64,000 bases of DNA, from assembly GCF_035474595.1 (NCBI RefSeq), contig NZ_DATIND010000070.1, forward strand, positions 1 through 64,000, written 5' to 3'. Under the pieces are notes generated by a model. It saw nothing but the letters and a program-made list of their open reading frames with translations, did no database searches and was not told the origin of the DNA. Of this stretch, positions 14,946-23,678 are shown piece by piece; positions within the stretch are counted from its first letter, which is position 1; each line of letters begins with the position of its first letter. Position numbers and translations under genes: made by a program. The DNA is from Longimicrobium sp. Its GTDB lineage: Bacteria; Gemmatimonadota; Gemmatimonadetes; Longimicrobiales; Longimicrobiaceae.

Positions 14946-15074
14946 TCAACGAATGCTCTCGTCCTCGCGCGCGGCCGGACAGCGGCGATCGCGCGGGGGG
15001 ACGCGACACGCGCAGGCGGGCCCGCACACCGTGCGCGCGCACCGTCCGCCGGTTCCCTCGCTCCGCTCCCGCAT
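14946..15074 (-). CDS. Leaderless Cys/Arg-rich small ORF, 42 aa, candidate peptide gene
   Basis: Below usual gene-calling length. The ATG at 15074 is preceded on the minus strand by GGGAGGAGCGCG, one of the strongest ribosome-binding sites in the region. The peptide (MRERSEGTGGRCARTVCGPA, then CACRVPPRDRRCPAARED) has five Cys in 42 residues and no pinensin leader. A perfect hairpin follows its stop by two bases. A strong RBS and immediate hairpin suggest a real gene; function unknown. It could be a short secreted or modified peptide, or a leader peptide for the array. No homologue was searched. Confidence 0.5.
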   Translation of the reverse strand: MRERSEGTGGRCARTVCGPACACRVPPRDRRCPAAREDESIR

Positions 15075-15427
15075 CGCGCTCCTCCCGATGCCGTCGCTCC
15101 GCCGCCCTCGCTTCCGACCTCACCGGAACCGGACGCTCTCTCCGAAGCTTGGAGATGGCGGTCCGTGGCGAGATCACGACAGCCGGGTGGCGATTCCTTC
15201 CGCGCCAATGCTGGATTACGCGGGTGGATCCCGGTCCGGCGTCTTCGATCGAGTGGTGGGCTCGGATGAACTAATGCGCAACTTTTCCGCCGCCGCAAGG
15301 CACGATGTGTTCACGTCGGGTGAAAAAGTGCGGGCGTGTGACGGTCACCGCTGGCGGCACAGGTGGCGGGAGGGCAGCCCCAGGCGCGACTTCGGGAAGC
15401 CGCTTTCGCCACCCGGCACGCGAGAAG
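15075..15427. other. Gap without recognisable gene; likely promoter region
   Basis: 353 bp. The 15270-15340 stretch is A/T-richer than the surroundings; on the minus strand TTGCGG-17 bp-ATTAGT is a weak promoter match feeding the small ORF and possibly the array. Nothing else is seen. Confidence 0.35.
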
Positions 15428-15811
15428 TCAGGCGCGCCGCACGCGCTTGCCCATGCCGCCGAGCCGGACCGGCTTGCGGGGGAGGAGCCAGAGGAGCGCC
15501 GCCAGCGCGTAGACGGGGCGGGAGATGCCGGCGACGACGGGCGCGACGAGGAGCGCGGCCCAGAGGAGGACGAGCAGGATGGCGCGCAGCCGTGCGCGGC
15601 GGGCGGCGCGGGCCTGCGCCTGCCGCTCGGCCATCCCGGTCAGGTCGCCGTGGCGGATGCTGACCTCCACCAGGCCGCCGGCGGAGGCGCTTTCCAGGGT
15701 GCTGAGCCCCAGCCGGAGCGCGGCGCGCGCCAGGCGGAAGACCAGCGCCACGCAGCCGAACACGGCCAGGAGCCCCACGACGGGGTGGGCGATCACGGAT
15801 TCGAGCGTCAC
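15428..15811 (-). CDS. Hypothetical membrane protein, 127 aa
   Basis: Residues ~11-33 (VVGLLAVFGCVALVFRLARA) and ~82-118 (LRAILLVLLWAALLVAPVVA plus YALAALLWLLP) form two to three transmembrane segments around an Arg/Ala-rich cytoplasmic loop. GTG start with GGTGGG upstream. Family unknown. The C-terminus is strongly basic (GMGKRVRRA). No operon partner is obvious; the next minus-strand gene upstream is 129 bp away. Confidence 0.6.
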   Translation of the reverse strand: MTLESVIAHPVVGLLAVFGCVALVFRLARAALRLGLSTLESASAGGLVEVSIRHGDLTGMAERQAQARAARRARLRAILLVLLWAALLVAPVVAGISRPVYALAALLWLLPRKPVRLGGMGKRVRRA

Positions 15812-15897
15812 CCCACCATCTTCGCCCGCCCGCCGCCGTGCCGCAACCGCCCGCGCAAACAGAAGGCGGGCCCGGCGCTGGTCGCCGGGCCCGCCTC

Positions 15898-15935
15898 GTA
15901 CTTCCGTACTCCCCGTACTCTCGTACTCCGCCGAA
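15898..15935. repeat. Nonamer-type array (CGTACTCCC)
   Basis: CGTACTTCCGTACTCCCCGT, then ACTCTCGTACTCC: four 8-9-bp units, with a TAC variant of the CACTCNCG class seen elsewhere. Sits between two minus-strand genes. Confidence 0.7.
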
Positions 15936-15940
15936 GGCGG

Positions 15941-16618
15941 CTAGATGCGCTTGCCGATGTCCAGCACCTCGGCAACCACGGGGTGGCGGCCCCACCGCTC
16001 GGCCTCGCGGCAGCTGTCCACGTACAGATCGATCTTGTTGCCGCGGATGGCGCCGCCGGTGTCCATGATCACGAAGATGCCGATCAGCTCGCCGCTCGGC
16101 CGGCTCACGCGCACCACGGAGCCCAGCGGCAGCACGCTCGGGTCGCCCGCCGCCATCCCGTCGCGGGTGCGGACGCCGGTGCGCATGCTCCCCTTCAGGC
16201 AGTACATCGTCGAGCTCATCTCCATCCGCTGGCGCACGGGGAACGCCTCGGCCGACGCGCGCTCCACCCGCCCCTGCATCTCCGCCGACACCTCTTCCGT
16301 GATCTGCTGCCGCATGCGGGCCACCAGCTGCTCGTCGAGCTGCGCCAGCGTGGTGGGCTGCTGCGTTGCCACCGTCGCGGCGGCGGGCTGCACGGCCGGC
16401 TGCTGCGGGGGCGCGGCCGGGACCATGGCGGCCTGCGCGGCGGAGACGAAGGAGCTGCCCGTGCGGGCGTCGGGGTCGGCGGTGCGGACGCGCGGCGCGC
16501 ATGCCCATTCGCCAATGGCGGCCGCGGAGACCAGCAGGATGACGGCGGGAGTGACCACCTTCGCGGGGTGCAGCCGTCGTCGCGGCGGCCCGGACTCGTA
16601 CGAGACGCGATCGATCAT
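15941..16618 (-). CDS. 3D-domain (MltA C-terminal-like) exported protein
   Basis: 225 aa. N-terminal hydrophobic anchor (~18-38, VVTPAVILLVSAAAIGEWAC), an Ala/Pro/Gln linker, and a C-terminal '3D' double-psi β-barrel domain (PSVLPLGSVVRVSRPSGELI, then DTGGAIRGNKIDLYVDSCRE) with the conserved Asp residues of lytic transglycosylase/RlpA-like folds. It is probably periplasmic and acts on or binds peptidoglycan. ATG 16618 is preceded by GGAGGGGAATGAC on the minus strand, which decides against the upstream in-frame ATG. Substrate and activity are inferred from the fold. Confidence 0.85.
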   Translation of the reverse strand: MIDRVSYESGPPRRRLHPAKVVTPAVILLVSAAAIGEWACAPRVRTADPDARTGSSFVSAAQAAMVPAAPPQQPAVQPAAATVATQQPTTLAQLDEQLVARMRQQITEEVSAEMQGRVERASAEAFPVRQRMEMSSTMYCLKGSMRTGVRTRDGMAAGDPSVLPLGSVVRVSRPSGELIGIFVIMDTGGAIRGNKIDLYVDSCREAERWGRHPVVAEVLDIGKRI

Positions 16619-16934
16619 GTCATTCCCCTCCGGGAACAGGGTTTCGGATCCACCCCACCGCGCCTCCGCCCGAAACGCACGGGCGGCGCGGCGCACCCCT
16701 CACCATGTCCAGACCGGCAACAATTCACCTCCGCGTCCGTCGTCGCGTCTGCCCGGGCGTGGAGGTGGAAAGCGGGCGCATATTACGGCGGCCCGGGTGC
16801 CCGACGCAATGCTTTCGGGTGCAAGTGGGGGATCTGCAACATCTTCCCGGAGCAGGCGAAAACATCTTGCGCACGGTTCCTGCACAGCGAACGGGGATCG
16901 GGAGATGGCCCGTAACCCCAACGGAGGCAACGAG
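16619..16934. other. Divergent promoter region
   Basis: 316 bp between divergent genes. A CATATTACG spot near 16779-16787 reads as a -10-like element on both strands. No ORF of note. Confidence 0.35.
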
Positions 16935-17156
16935 ATGTCGAAGCGGAGAAAGCTTCTGAACCTTGCGAAGCGCGCCGGCCTGACCTTCCTCATGGCCGAG
17001 GGGCTGCAGGCCGCCGCCGTGGCCGGGGCGACGCGCTGGGCGGGGAACAAGCTCCGCCAGAAGGACCGCCGCACGCTGCGGCTGACCGGGCAGGCGCTGA
17101 CCACCGCGGCCGCGCTGGTCCCCGTCGCCCGTTTCGCCCGCCGCCGCTTCGTCTGA
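16935..17156 (+). CDS. Small basic hypothetical protein, 73 aa
   Basis: MSKRRKLLNLAKRAGLTFLM start with GGAGGCAACGAG directly upstream, which selects this ATG over the in-frame one at 16905. Central Ala-rich helices (LQAAAVAGATRWAGNK, then QALTTAAALVPVARFARRRF) are amphipathic or weakly membrane-binding and strongly cationic. A stable hairpin at 17178-17220 closes the transcription unit. Unknown family. Confidence 0.65.
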   Translation: MSKRRKLLNLAKRAGLTFLMAEGLQAAAVAGATRWAGNKLRQKDRRTLRLTGQALTTAAALVPVARFARRRFV

Positions 17157-17177
17157 CGCGCGAGGGACGGATTCCGA

Positions 17178-17220
17178 CGACGAGCGGCGCCGGGTCGAAA
17201 TCTCCCGGCGCTGCTCGTCG
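17178..17220 (+). terminator. Terminator hairpin after the small basic protein
   Basis: CGACGAGCGGCGCCGGG pairs with CCCGGCGCTGCTCGTCG around TCGAAATCT, starting 21 bp after the stop. No clear T-run. Confidence 0.65.
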
Positions 17221-17406
17221 GTTCGGGCATCTCCGCTCCCGGCCAGCCGCCGGTACCGGCTTCCACCGCAGGGGGGTCACTTGGCGGCCGGGGCGATTCT
17301 CCCCATCATTGATGCGGCTTTGGAGCCATCGCGCGGTTCCGGATGGTCCGGACGTGCGTAACGGGAGCGCGGGTGCGCTCCGATCTTTCCCAACTGGAGG
17401 CGAGCC

Positions 17407-17550
17407 ATGAAGAAGCTGACGCTGGACCTCGACGCGCTGGCCGTGGAGACGTTCGCGACCCGGCCGGAGATCGAGGAAACCGCCTTCATCCAGGAGCTGA
17501 TCTCGCGGAAGAGCTGCATCGAGCAGTGCACCACGTCCTGCGTTCCCTGA
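17407..17550 (+). CDS. Pinensin-type precursor peptide, orphan, 47 aa, plus strand
   Basis: Leader MKKLTLDLDALAVETFATRP matches the array leaders. There is no GTVxAxE box; the core is ISRKSCIEQCTTSCVP, with three Cys and the shared TSC motif. CTGGAGGCGAGCC precedes the ATG. It is the only precursor on the plus strand. A palindromic repeat follows. Too short for most gene finders. Confidence 0.8.
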   Translation: MKKLTLDLDALAVETFATRPEIEETAFIQELISRKSCIEQCTTSCVP

Positions 17551-17564
17551 CCGGCCGAGCAGGA

Positions 17565-17632
17565 TCTCACGCAAAGAATGCGGAGGCCGCGGAGAACGTC
17601 TCGCTTCTCCGCGGCTTCCGCGCTCCTCCGGA
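17565..17632. repeat. Imperfect palindromic intergenic repeat
   Basis: TCTCACGCAAAGAATGCGGA then GGCCGCGGAGAACG / TCTCGCTTCTCCGCGGCTTCCGC. Same family as 801, 24599, 40422 and 56731. Confidence 0.6.
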
Positions 17633-17641
17633 GCCGGCTCG

Positions 17642-18190
17642 TTATTCCCCGGAGACCAGCTCGTCCACCAGCGCCTCGGCGGCGCGGACGTCGCCAGGGT
17701 GGCGGCCGGCGGTGGCGGCGGGGCGGTCGCCCAGAAGCAGGCCGGCGGCGATCTCCAGCACCTCGCGGGCGTTGTCGTAGCTGATGCTGGCGATGGCCTC
17801 GTGCAGCGGCAGCCACACGCACTCGGTGATCCCCTCCTCCAGCTGCGGGCAGGGCTCGCCCTCGGGCGATTCGATCAGGTAGAAGTGGCAGTACTTGTGG
17901 ATCAGGCGCCCGCGGAAGCGGAAGAACCAGTCGATGGTCCGCAGCTCCGGGCCCAGCCGCAGCTCGCTCAGCCCCGTTTCCTCCACCACCTCGCGGAGCG
18001 CCGCGTCGGCCGCGGTCTCCTCGCCCTCCAGGTGGCCCTTGGGAAAGCCCCAGTGCTGGTAGCGGTCGCGGATCAGGAGCACGTGCGCGGTGCCGCCGCT
18101 CCAGCGGTAGATGACCCCACCCGCGCTGGTCTCCACCACCGGCCGAACGGCGCCGCCGCGCCCGCCCCGTCCGCGCCGCCGCTTACCCAC
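17642..18190 (-). CDS. NUDIX hydrolase
   Basis: 182 aa. The Nudix box GX5EX7REUXEEXGU is complete (GHLEGEETAADAALREVVEE then TGL, ~51-73), inside a SAGGVIYRWSGGTAHVLLIRD scaffold resembling diadenosine-polyphosphate and Ap4A-type hydrolases (KGHLE, WFFRFRG). A ~40-residue C-terminal helical tail follows. It overlaps asd by 8 bp on the same strand, so the two are cotranscribed. Exact substrate not determinable. Confidence 0.9.
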   Translation of the reverse strand: MGKRRRGRGGRGGAVRPVVETSAGGVIYRWSGGTAHVLLIRDRYQHWGFPKGHLEGEETAADAALREVVEETGLSELRLGPELRTIDWFFRFRGRLIHKYCHFYLIESPEGEPCPQLEEGITECVWLPLHEAIASISYDNAREVLEIAAGLLLGDRPAATAGRHPGDVRAAEALVDELVSGE

Positions 18191-19190
18191 TGCCCAGCCG
18201 CTCCAGGATCTGCACGGCGTTGGTCGCCGCGCCCTTGCGCAGGTTGTCGGCCACCACCCAGAGGTGGAAGGTGCGCGGGATCTCCGGGTCGCTGCGGAGC
18301 CGGCCGACGAACACCTCGTTGCGCCCGGCGATCTCGTACGGGGTGGGAAAGGCCTCCGGGCCGCCCGCCATCAGGATTCCGGGGAAGACGACGAGCGCGC
18401 GCCGCAGCGAGTCCAGCGTCAGCTCCTTCTCCGTCTCCGCCGTCACCTGCACGCTGTGGCCCACGTCGACGGGAACGCGGACGCAGGTGGCGACCACGGG
18501 AAGGTCGGGGAGGTCGAGGATCTTGCGCGTCTCGCCGATCATCTTCCGCTCCTCGCCCGTCCATCCCTCGTCGTCGAAGTCGCCGATCTGCGGCACCACG
18601 TTCCCGGCGATGCGGCGCGAGAAGGGCGATCCGTCGGCCGGCGCGCCCAGCTTCAGCGCCTGCAGCCCCTCGCCCCCCAGCTCGCGGCGGAGCGCGTCGC
18701 GTCCCGTCTCCCCCGCGCCGCTCACCGACTGGAACGTGGTCGCGATCACCCGCGTGAGCCCCGCCGCGCGCCGCATCGCCTGCAGCGCCACCACCATCTG
18801 GATGGTGGAGCAGTTGGGGTTGGCGATGATCCCCTTCGGCCGGTTCTCGGCCGCGCGCATGTTCACCTCGGGGACCACGAGGGGAACGTCGGGATCCATC
18901 CGCCACGCCGACGAGTTGTCGATCACCACCGCGCCCTCGTCCGCCGCGCGCGGACCCCACTCCTTGGAGCGGTCGCCGCCGGCGGAGAAGAGGGCCACGT
19001 CCACGCCGCGGAAGATCCCCGGGCGCGGCACCTCGACGGGGATCTCGCGTCCGGCGAAGCGCACCGTCTTCCCGGCGGAGCGCTCCGACGCCAGCGCCGT
19101 GATGCGGTCGACCTTGATCCGCCGCTCGGCCAGGACGTCGAGCATGGTCCGCCCCACCGCCCCCGTGGCCCCCAGAACCGCGACGTGCAT
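18183..19190 (-). CDS. asd: Aspartate-semialdehyde dehydrogenase
   Basis: Reduces aspartyl phosphate to aspartate semialdehyde with NADPH in the lysine/threonine/methionine/DAP pathway. Rossmann start HVAVLGATGAVGRTMLDVL; catalytic Cys127 in ANPNCSTIQM; SGAGETGRDALRREL and a GVRVPVDVGHSV-like region (CVRVPVDVGHSVQV) complete the family marks. 335 aa. The lysC gene lies upstream on the same strand, separated by a heptamer array, so the first two steps of the pathway are adjacent. Confidence 0.96.
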   Translation of the reverse strand: MHVAVLGATGAVGRTMLDVLAERRIKVDRITALASERSAGKTVRFAGREIPVEVPRPGIFRGVDVALFSAGGDRSKEWGPRAADEGAVVIDNSSAWRMDPDVPLVVPEVNMRAAENRPKGIIANPNCSTIQMVVALQAMRRAAGLTRVIATTFQSVSGAGETGRDALRRELGGEGLQALKLGAPADGSPFSRRIAGNVVPQIGDFDDEGWTGEERKMIGETRKILDLPDLPVVATCVRVPVDVGHSVQVTAETEKELTLDSLRRALVVFPGILMAGGPEAFPTPYEIAGRNEVFVGRLRSDPEIPRTFHLWVVADNLRKGAATNAVQILERLGSG

Positions 19191-19250
19191 GGTTGTTCCG
19201 TCTCCTCAGCCCGTTCAGTCCGTGCTCAACAGTTCTGTCGAGTTCCCGGA

Positions 19251-19433
19251 GTCCCAAGTGCTAAGTCCTAAGTCCTAAGTCCTAAGTCCTGAGTCCTGAG
19301 TGCTGAGTGCTGAGTGCTGAGTGCTGAGTGCTGAGTGCTGAGTGCTGAGTGCTGAGTGCTGAGTGCTGAGTGCTGAGTGCCGAGAGCAGCGATCTAAAGA
19401 ACTTAGGACTTGGGACTCAGGACTTAGGACTTC
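19251..19433. repeat. Longest heptamer array: (AAGTCCT)n then (GAGTGCT)n
   Basis: CCAAGTG, then CTAAGTC x4-5, CTGAGTC x2, CTGAGTG x ~14, with a degenerate tail ACTTAGGACTTGGGACTCAG on the other strand. The transition between unit types is gradual, showing they are one evolving heptamer class. Lies between lysC and asd. Confidence 0.92.
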
Positions 19434-19438
19434 TTCAC

Positions 19439-20719
19439 TTAGCGTTCGGCGACCCCGTCGGCCGCCCCGGTTTGCTCCAGCCTGAACGCGCCGTGCAGCG
19501 CCTGCACGGCCTCGGTCTCCCGCTCCGCCGGGACCAGCACGGTGATGGAGATGGACGAGGTCGACACCCCCTGCACCTCCACCCCCGCGTCCAGCAGCGC
19601 GCGGTACGCCTTCGCGTACACCCCGGGCCGCCCCGTCATCCCGTTCCCCACCAGCGCGATGCGCGAAAGCCCCGTTTGCGCGGCGATCTCGCCGCCGCCC
19701 AGCGGCTCCAGCGCGGCGCGCAGCACCTCCTCGGCTCGGCTCGCGGCCTCTTCGGGGACGGTAAGCTGGATCTGCATCCGCCCGTCGCCGCCGAAGCTCT
19801 CGTTCACCATGTCCACGCTGACGCCGTTCTCCGCCAGCGCCTCCAGCAGCACCGTCTGCGTGCGCATGCCCGGGGCCAGCCCGCGCAGGACCAGCTTCGC
19901 CTGGCCTCCCTTGGGCGCCACGCCGGTCAGCACCAGCTCTTCCATCGCCTGCGTCCTGTGGGTGATGAGGGTACCGCGCGGGGCGCCTTCGTCCGCCGCG
20001 TCGTCGTCCACGAAGCTGGAAAGCACGCGGATGTCCACGCCGAAGCGGTCGCCGATGTCCACCGCGCGGCCATGCATGACCTGCGCCCCGTTGGCCGCCA
20101 TCTCCATCATCTCCGCGTGGGTCAGCGTGCGGATCACCCGCGCGCCGGGGACGCGCCGCGGGTCGGCCGTGTACACGCCGTCCACGTCGGTGTAGATCTC
20201 GCACGCGTCCGCCTTCAGCGCGGCGGCCAGGGCCACCGCGGTGGTGTCCGATCCGCCGCGCCCCAGCGTGGTGATCTCCCGCTCCGTCGACACCCCCTGG
20301 AAGCCGGCCACGATGGCGATGCAGCCGTCGTCCAGCGCCTCGCGCACGCGCCCGGCCTTCACCTCGCGGATGCGCGCCGCGGTGTGGTTCGTGTCGGTGA
20401 TGATGGCGGCCTGGCTCCCGGTGAACGAGCGCGCCTCGAACCCCTGCTCGCGGATGGCCATGGTCAGCAGCGCCGCGGCGATGCGCTCGCCCGCCGTCAG
20501 CAGCATGTCCATCTCGCGGGGATGCTCGTCCTGCGGCCGCTCGCGCCCGGTGACGAGGGAGGCCAGCGTCGTCAGGTCGTCCGTCGTGTCCCCCATCGCC
20601 GACACCACGACCACGAGGTCGTGCCCGCGCCGCCGAGCATTGGCCACGCGCTTCGCCACCGCCCGGATGCGCTCGGGCGAGCCGACCGAGGAGCCGCCGT
20701 ACTTCTGGACCAGGAGCAT
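19439..20719 (-). CDS. lysC: Aspartate kinase
   Basis: Phosphorylates aspartate; entry to lysine/threonine/methionine/DAP synthesis. [20 protein letters not shown] (residues 6-25), [46 protein letters not shown] and [20 protein letters not shown] are the kinase motifs. Two ACT domains follow (~270-345, ~350-420; [25 protein letters not shown]), so feedback regulation by an amino acid is expected. 426 aa. The ATG at 20719 matches the family start; upstream in-frame sequence is repeat. Confidence 0.96.
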   Translation of the reverse strand: MLLVQKYGGSSVGSPERIRAVAKRVANARRRGHDLVVVVSAMGDTTDDLTTLASLVTGRERPQDEHPREMDMLLTAGERIAAALLTMAIREQGFEARSFTGSQAAIITDTNHTAARIREVKAGRVREALDDGCIAIVAGFQGVSTEREITTLGRGGSDTTAVALAAALKADACEIYTDVDGVYTADPRRVPGARVIRTLTHAEMMEMAANGAQVMHGRAVDIGDRFGVDIRVLSSFVDDDAADEGAPRGTLITHRTQAMEELVLTGVAPKGGQAKLVLRGLAPGMRTQTVLLEALAENGVSVDMVNESFGGDGRMQIQLTVPEEAASRAEEVLRAALEPLGGGEIAAQTGLSRIALVGNGMTGRPGVYAKAYRALLDAGVEVQGVSTSSISITVLVPAERETEAVQALHGAFRLEQTGAADGVAER

Positions 20720-20741
20720 GGAGATCAGGCTCGGGTTGAGG

Positions 20742-20873
20742 GTGCGAAAGCGCGAGAGTGCGAAGGTGCGAAAGTGGGCCGGTTCACCCGCCGGCCCACC
20801 GCGCCCAGGATCGACCCTCCGACGCACTCCCGCACTCACGCACTCACGCACTTCCGTTACTCTCGCACTCCCT
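20742..20873. repeat. Two nonamer arrays flanking a spacer (GTGCGARAG; CACTCACG)
   Basis: 20742-20776: GTGCGAAAGCGCGAGAGTGC then GAAGGTGCGAAAGTG. 20824-20873: GCACTCCCGCACTCACGCAC then TCACGCACTTCCG...CTCGCACTC. The two arms are complementary in type, so together they could fold into a long hairpin between mlaD and lysC. Confidence 0.8.
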
Positions 20874-21969
20874 AGAACACCTGCAGCTGCCCGATGTACT
20901 TCCCCGGGTTCTGCTGGATGTCGGCCAGCAGCCGCTGCAGCGTGGCGATGGCGCGCTGCGTTTCCTCGTACAGCGCCGGGTCGGCGATCAGGCGGCCCAG
21001 CGAGCCGTTCCCCTCGTTGATCTTCTGGATCGCCTGGTTCAGCGTGGTCATGGCCTGCTGCGCCTGCTGCAGCGTGGGGGCGACCTGCGCGAGGCCGGGC
21101 TGCATCCCCTGGATCGTGGTGTTCAGCGTGGTCGCCGTCTGCCCGAATGCCGCGATGGTCGTGTCCGTCCGCGCCACCAGGCCGGGGACGCCGGAGGCGG
21201 CCGTGTTCAGCTGCGCGCTGAAGGCGGCCAGGTTCGCGCTGGCCTGCCGCGCGTTCCCCAGGATCTGCTGCACGTCGCCCGAGTTGAAGTTGCTGCGCAC
21301 GTCGCGCGCGGTCAGCGTGAACTCGTTCGTGGCCGTGCGGATGTTCCCCGTGGCGTCCAGCACGTTCTGCCCGACCTGCCCGTAGAGGCGCGTCTGCTGG
21401 TCGATGAAGCCCTTCAGCTGCCCGGAGATGTCCTCCACGTTGCCAACGGTGCGGCGGATGTCCAGCGCCGTCTGCTCGGTGAACGCCAGCCCGATGCGGT
21501 CGGAGAGGATCTGCAGGTTGCCGGCGATGTCGGCGGCCACCGCGGTCAGCTGCGTGATGTCGGGCATGGTGGCGCCGGGAAGCGCGCGCACCCCCGGCAT
21601 CTGCACGAAGTCCAGCGTCTTCCACGTCGCGCGCGACACGATGGCCGCCTGCCAGTCGCCGAAGAACGACTCGGGCATCACCACCACGCCGGCGTCGCGC
21701 GGCAGCACCACGTCGTCGTCCACGTTCAGCGTCACCAGCACGCCGTCGCCGCGCGGGGCCAGGTCGATCTTGGTGACCTTCCCCACCTTCACCCCGCGGT
21801 ACTTCACGGGGCTGCCCTCGGCCAGCACCCCCACCTCGCTGAACACCGCGGTCAGCTCGCGGTGCGGCGCGCCGAAGGTGGCGCCCGACAGCCAGATGGA
21901 CCCCACCAGCGCCACCAGGATGCCGGCCAGCACCACCATCCCCACCAGCGCCTCGTTCTTCATCTTCAT
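20872..21969 (-). CDS. mlaD: MlaD/MCE-domain lipid transport protein
   Basis: 365 aa. N-terminal transmembrane anchor (~8-28), MCE domain (~35-115: [20 protein letters not shown]), then a long Gln/Thr/Ala-rich helical region (~130-350) as in MCE proteins that build periplasmic tunnels. Binds and carries phospholipids between inner and outer membrane. ATG overlaps the mlaF stop (ATGA). Gene order on the minus strand is mlaE-mlaF-mlaD. Confidence 0.92.
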   Translation of the reverse strand: MKMKNEALVGMVVLAGILVALVGSIWLSGATFGAPHRELTAVFSEVGVLAEGSPVKYRGVKVGKVTKIDLAPRGDGVLVTLNVDDDVVLPRDAGVVVMPESFFGDWQAAIVSRATWKTLDFVQMPGVRALPGATMPDITQLTAVAADIAGNLQILSDRIGLAFTEQTALDIRRTVGNVEDISGQLKGFIDQQTRLYGQVGQNVLDATGNIRTATNEFTLTARDVRSNFNSGDVQQILGNARQASANLAAFSAQLNTAASGVPGLVARTDTTIAAFGQTATTLNTTIQGMQPGLAQVAPTLQQAQQAMTTLNQAIQKINEGNGSLGRLIADPALYEETQRAIATLQRLLADIQQNPGKYIGQLQVF

Positions 21970-22757
21970 CGGTTCCTCCCGTGCGGCCCGCCGTCGTCGG
22001 GAAGCGGGGTCTCGGCGTCGTGCGCCAGGTCCGGGCGCCCCTCCACGAAGCTGCGGACCACCTCGTTGTCGCTGGCGCGGATCTCCTCCGGCGTGCCCAC
22101 CTCCACCACCCGTCCCTCGTACAGCATGGCGATGCGGTCGCTGATCGAGTACGCGCTCTTCATGTCGTGGGTGATCACCAGGCTGGTGACCCCCAGCTCC
22201 GCCTTCATCCGCATGATCAGCCGGTCGATGACCGTGGTGGTCACCGGGTCCAGCCCGCTCGTCGGCTCGTCGTACAGCAGGTACTTGGGGCGGTAGGCGA
22301 TGGCCCGCGCCAGCCCCGCGCGCTTCCGCTGCCCGCCGCTGAGCTCCGCGGGAAAGCGGTTCTCGAACCCGTTCAGGTCCACCAGCGCCAGGCTCTCGGA
22401 GATGCGCTCCTTCATCTGCCCCGCCGTCAGCCCGCCCTTCTTCACCAGCCCCATGGCGATGTTCTCGGACACCGTCATGCTGTCGAAGAGCGCCGCGAAC
22501 TGGAACACATAGCCGATGTTCAGCCGCAGCTCGTACAGCCGGTCGCGCGGCAGCCGCGGCACCTCCAGCCCGTCCACGAACACCGTGCCCTGGTCGGGGC
22601 GCAGCAGGCCGTTGATGTGCTTCAGCGTCACCGACTTGCCGGCGCCGCTGAAGCCCACCAGCGAAACCGTCTCTCCCTCCTCCACGTCCAGCGTCAGCCC
22701 CCGCAAAATCCGCTTGGGGCCGAACGCCTTGTGGATGTCGCGGATCTCGATGCTCAC
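21966..22757 (-). CDS. mlaF: MlaF-type ABC transporter ATPase
   Basis: 263 aa, cytoplasmic. Walker [16 protein letters not shown]-loop [16 protein letters not shown], signature [15 protein letters not shown], Walker [16 protein letters not shown], switch [18 protein letters not shown]. The FDSMTV stretch after the Q-loop is characteristic of Mla/Ttg2A ATPases. The GTG start overlaps the mlaE stop (GTGA). Confidence 0.94.
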   Translation of the reverse strand: MSIEIRDIHKAFGPKRILRGLTLDVEEGETVSLVGFSGAGKSVTLKHINGLLRPDQGTVFVDGLEVPRLPRDRLYELRLNIGYVFQFAALFDSMTVSENIAMGLVKKGGLTAGQMKERISESLALVDLNGFENRFPAELSGGQRKRAGLARAIAYRPKYLLYDEPTSGLDPVTTTVIDRLIMRMKAELGVTSLVITHDMKSAYSISDRIAMLYEGRVVEVGTPEEIRASDNEVVRSFVEGRPDLAHDAETPLPDDGGPHGRNR

Positions 22758-23536
22758 TGTTTCAGGATCGTGGCGGCCCAGAAGGCGTCGAGCACCAGGA
22801 TCAGCATCCCCGCGATCACCACGGCGCGGGTGGTGGCGATCCCCACGCCCTCGGCGCCGCCGCGCGTGTTGAACCCCTGGTAGCAGCCGATGATGGTGAT
22901 CACCAGCCCGAACGAGAACCCCTTGATGATCGAGTAGATCAGGTCGAAGTGCCGGTAGAAGAGCCGCGCGCCGCGCAGGAACGTCTGCGGGCTCATGTGC
23001 AGCAGCAGCACGCTGGTGACCAGGCCGAAGAAGATGGCCACCACGTTGGCGAAGATCACGATGACGGGAAACATCAGGAACCCGGCCAGCACGCGCGGCA
23101 CCACCAGGTACGCCACCGGGTCGTACGCCATGGTTTCCAGCGCGTCGATCTGCTCCGACACGCGCATCGTTCCCAGCTCGGCCGCGATGTTGGCGCCGAT
23201 GCGGCCGGAGAGCGCCAGCCCCGTGAGCACCGGGCCCAGCTCCAGCACCATCGTCTTCTCCACCAGCGTTCCCACGAAGTACAGGGGGATGGCGCCGGTG
23301 AAGGTGTAGCTGGCCTGCAGCGCCAGCACGATACCGGTGAACGCCGCCAGGAACAGGGCGATGGGAAGCGAGTCCACCCCCAGCCGCCGCATCTGTCCGA
23401 TCAGCAGCGGCCCCCAGGTGGCCACGTTCGGCAGCGCCTTGAAGCTCTCGGCGCTGAAGCGGCTGAATTGGCCCAGGCCGCCGAACGCACGCAGCGTCGC
23501 GGCGCCCAGGCTGGTGAGGCTGCGGTTCAGGTCCAT
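22754..23536 (-). CDS. mlaE: MlaE-type ABC transporter permease
   Basis: 260 aa, five or six transmembrane helices. Family motifs: ALFLAAFTGIVLALQASYTF, LVEKTMVLELGPVLTGLALS, AELGTMRVSEQIDALETMAY, PRVLAGFLMFPVIVIFANVV. ATG 23536 matches the N-terminal amphipathic helix of the family; the longer open frame upstream is Pro/Arg-rich and rejected. First gene of the mlaEFD operon. Confidence 0.94.
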   Translation of the reverse strand: MDLNRSLTSLGAATLRAFGGLGQFSRFSAESFKALPNVATWGPLLIGQMRRLGVDSLPIALFLAAFTGIVLALQASYTFTGAIPLYFVGTLVEKTMVLELGPVLTGLALSGRIGANIAAELGTMRVSEQIDALETMAYDPVAYLVVPRVLAGFLMFPVIVIFANVVAIFFGLVTSVLLLHMSPQTFLRGARLFYRHFDLIYSIIKGFSFGLVITIIGCYQGFNTRGGAEGVGIATTRAVVIAGMLILVLDAFWAATILKQ

Positions 23537-23678
23537 GCGCGCAATGTACGGGTCGGCCGGAGGGGCACGCCAGAACGGGCCCGTGCGGGGCGGAGAGCGG
23601 CGCCGGGTGCAGCAACGCCCGAGCCCCACCGGGCCCGGGCGTCGAAAGTCCGTCCGGGAGAGCGCCCTCGGCCCGGCA

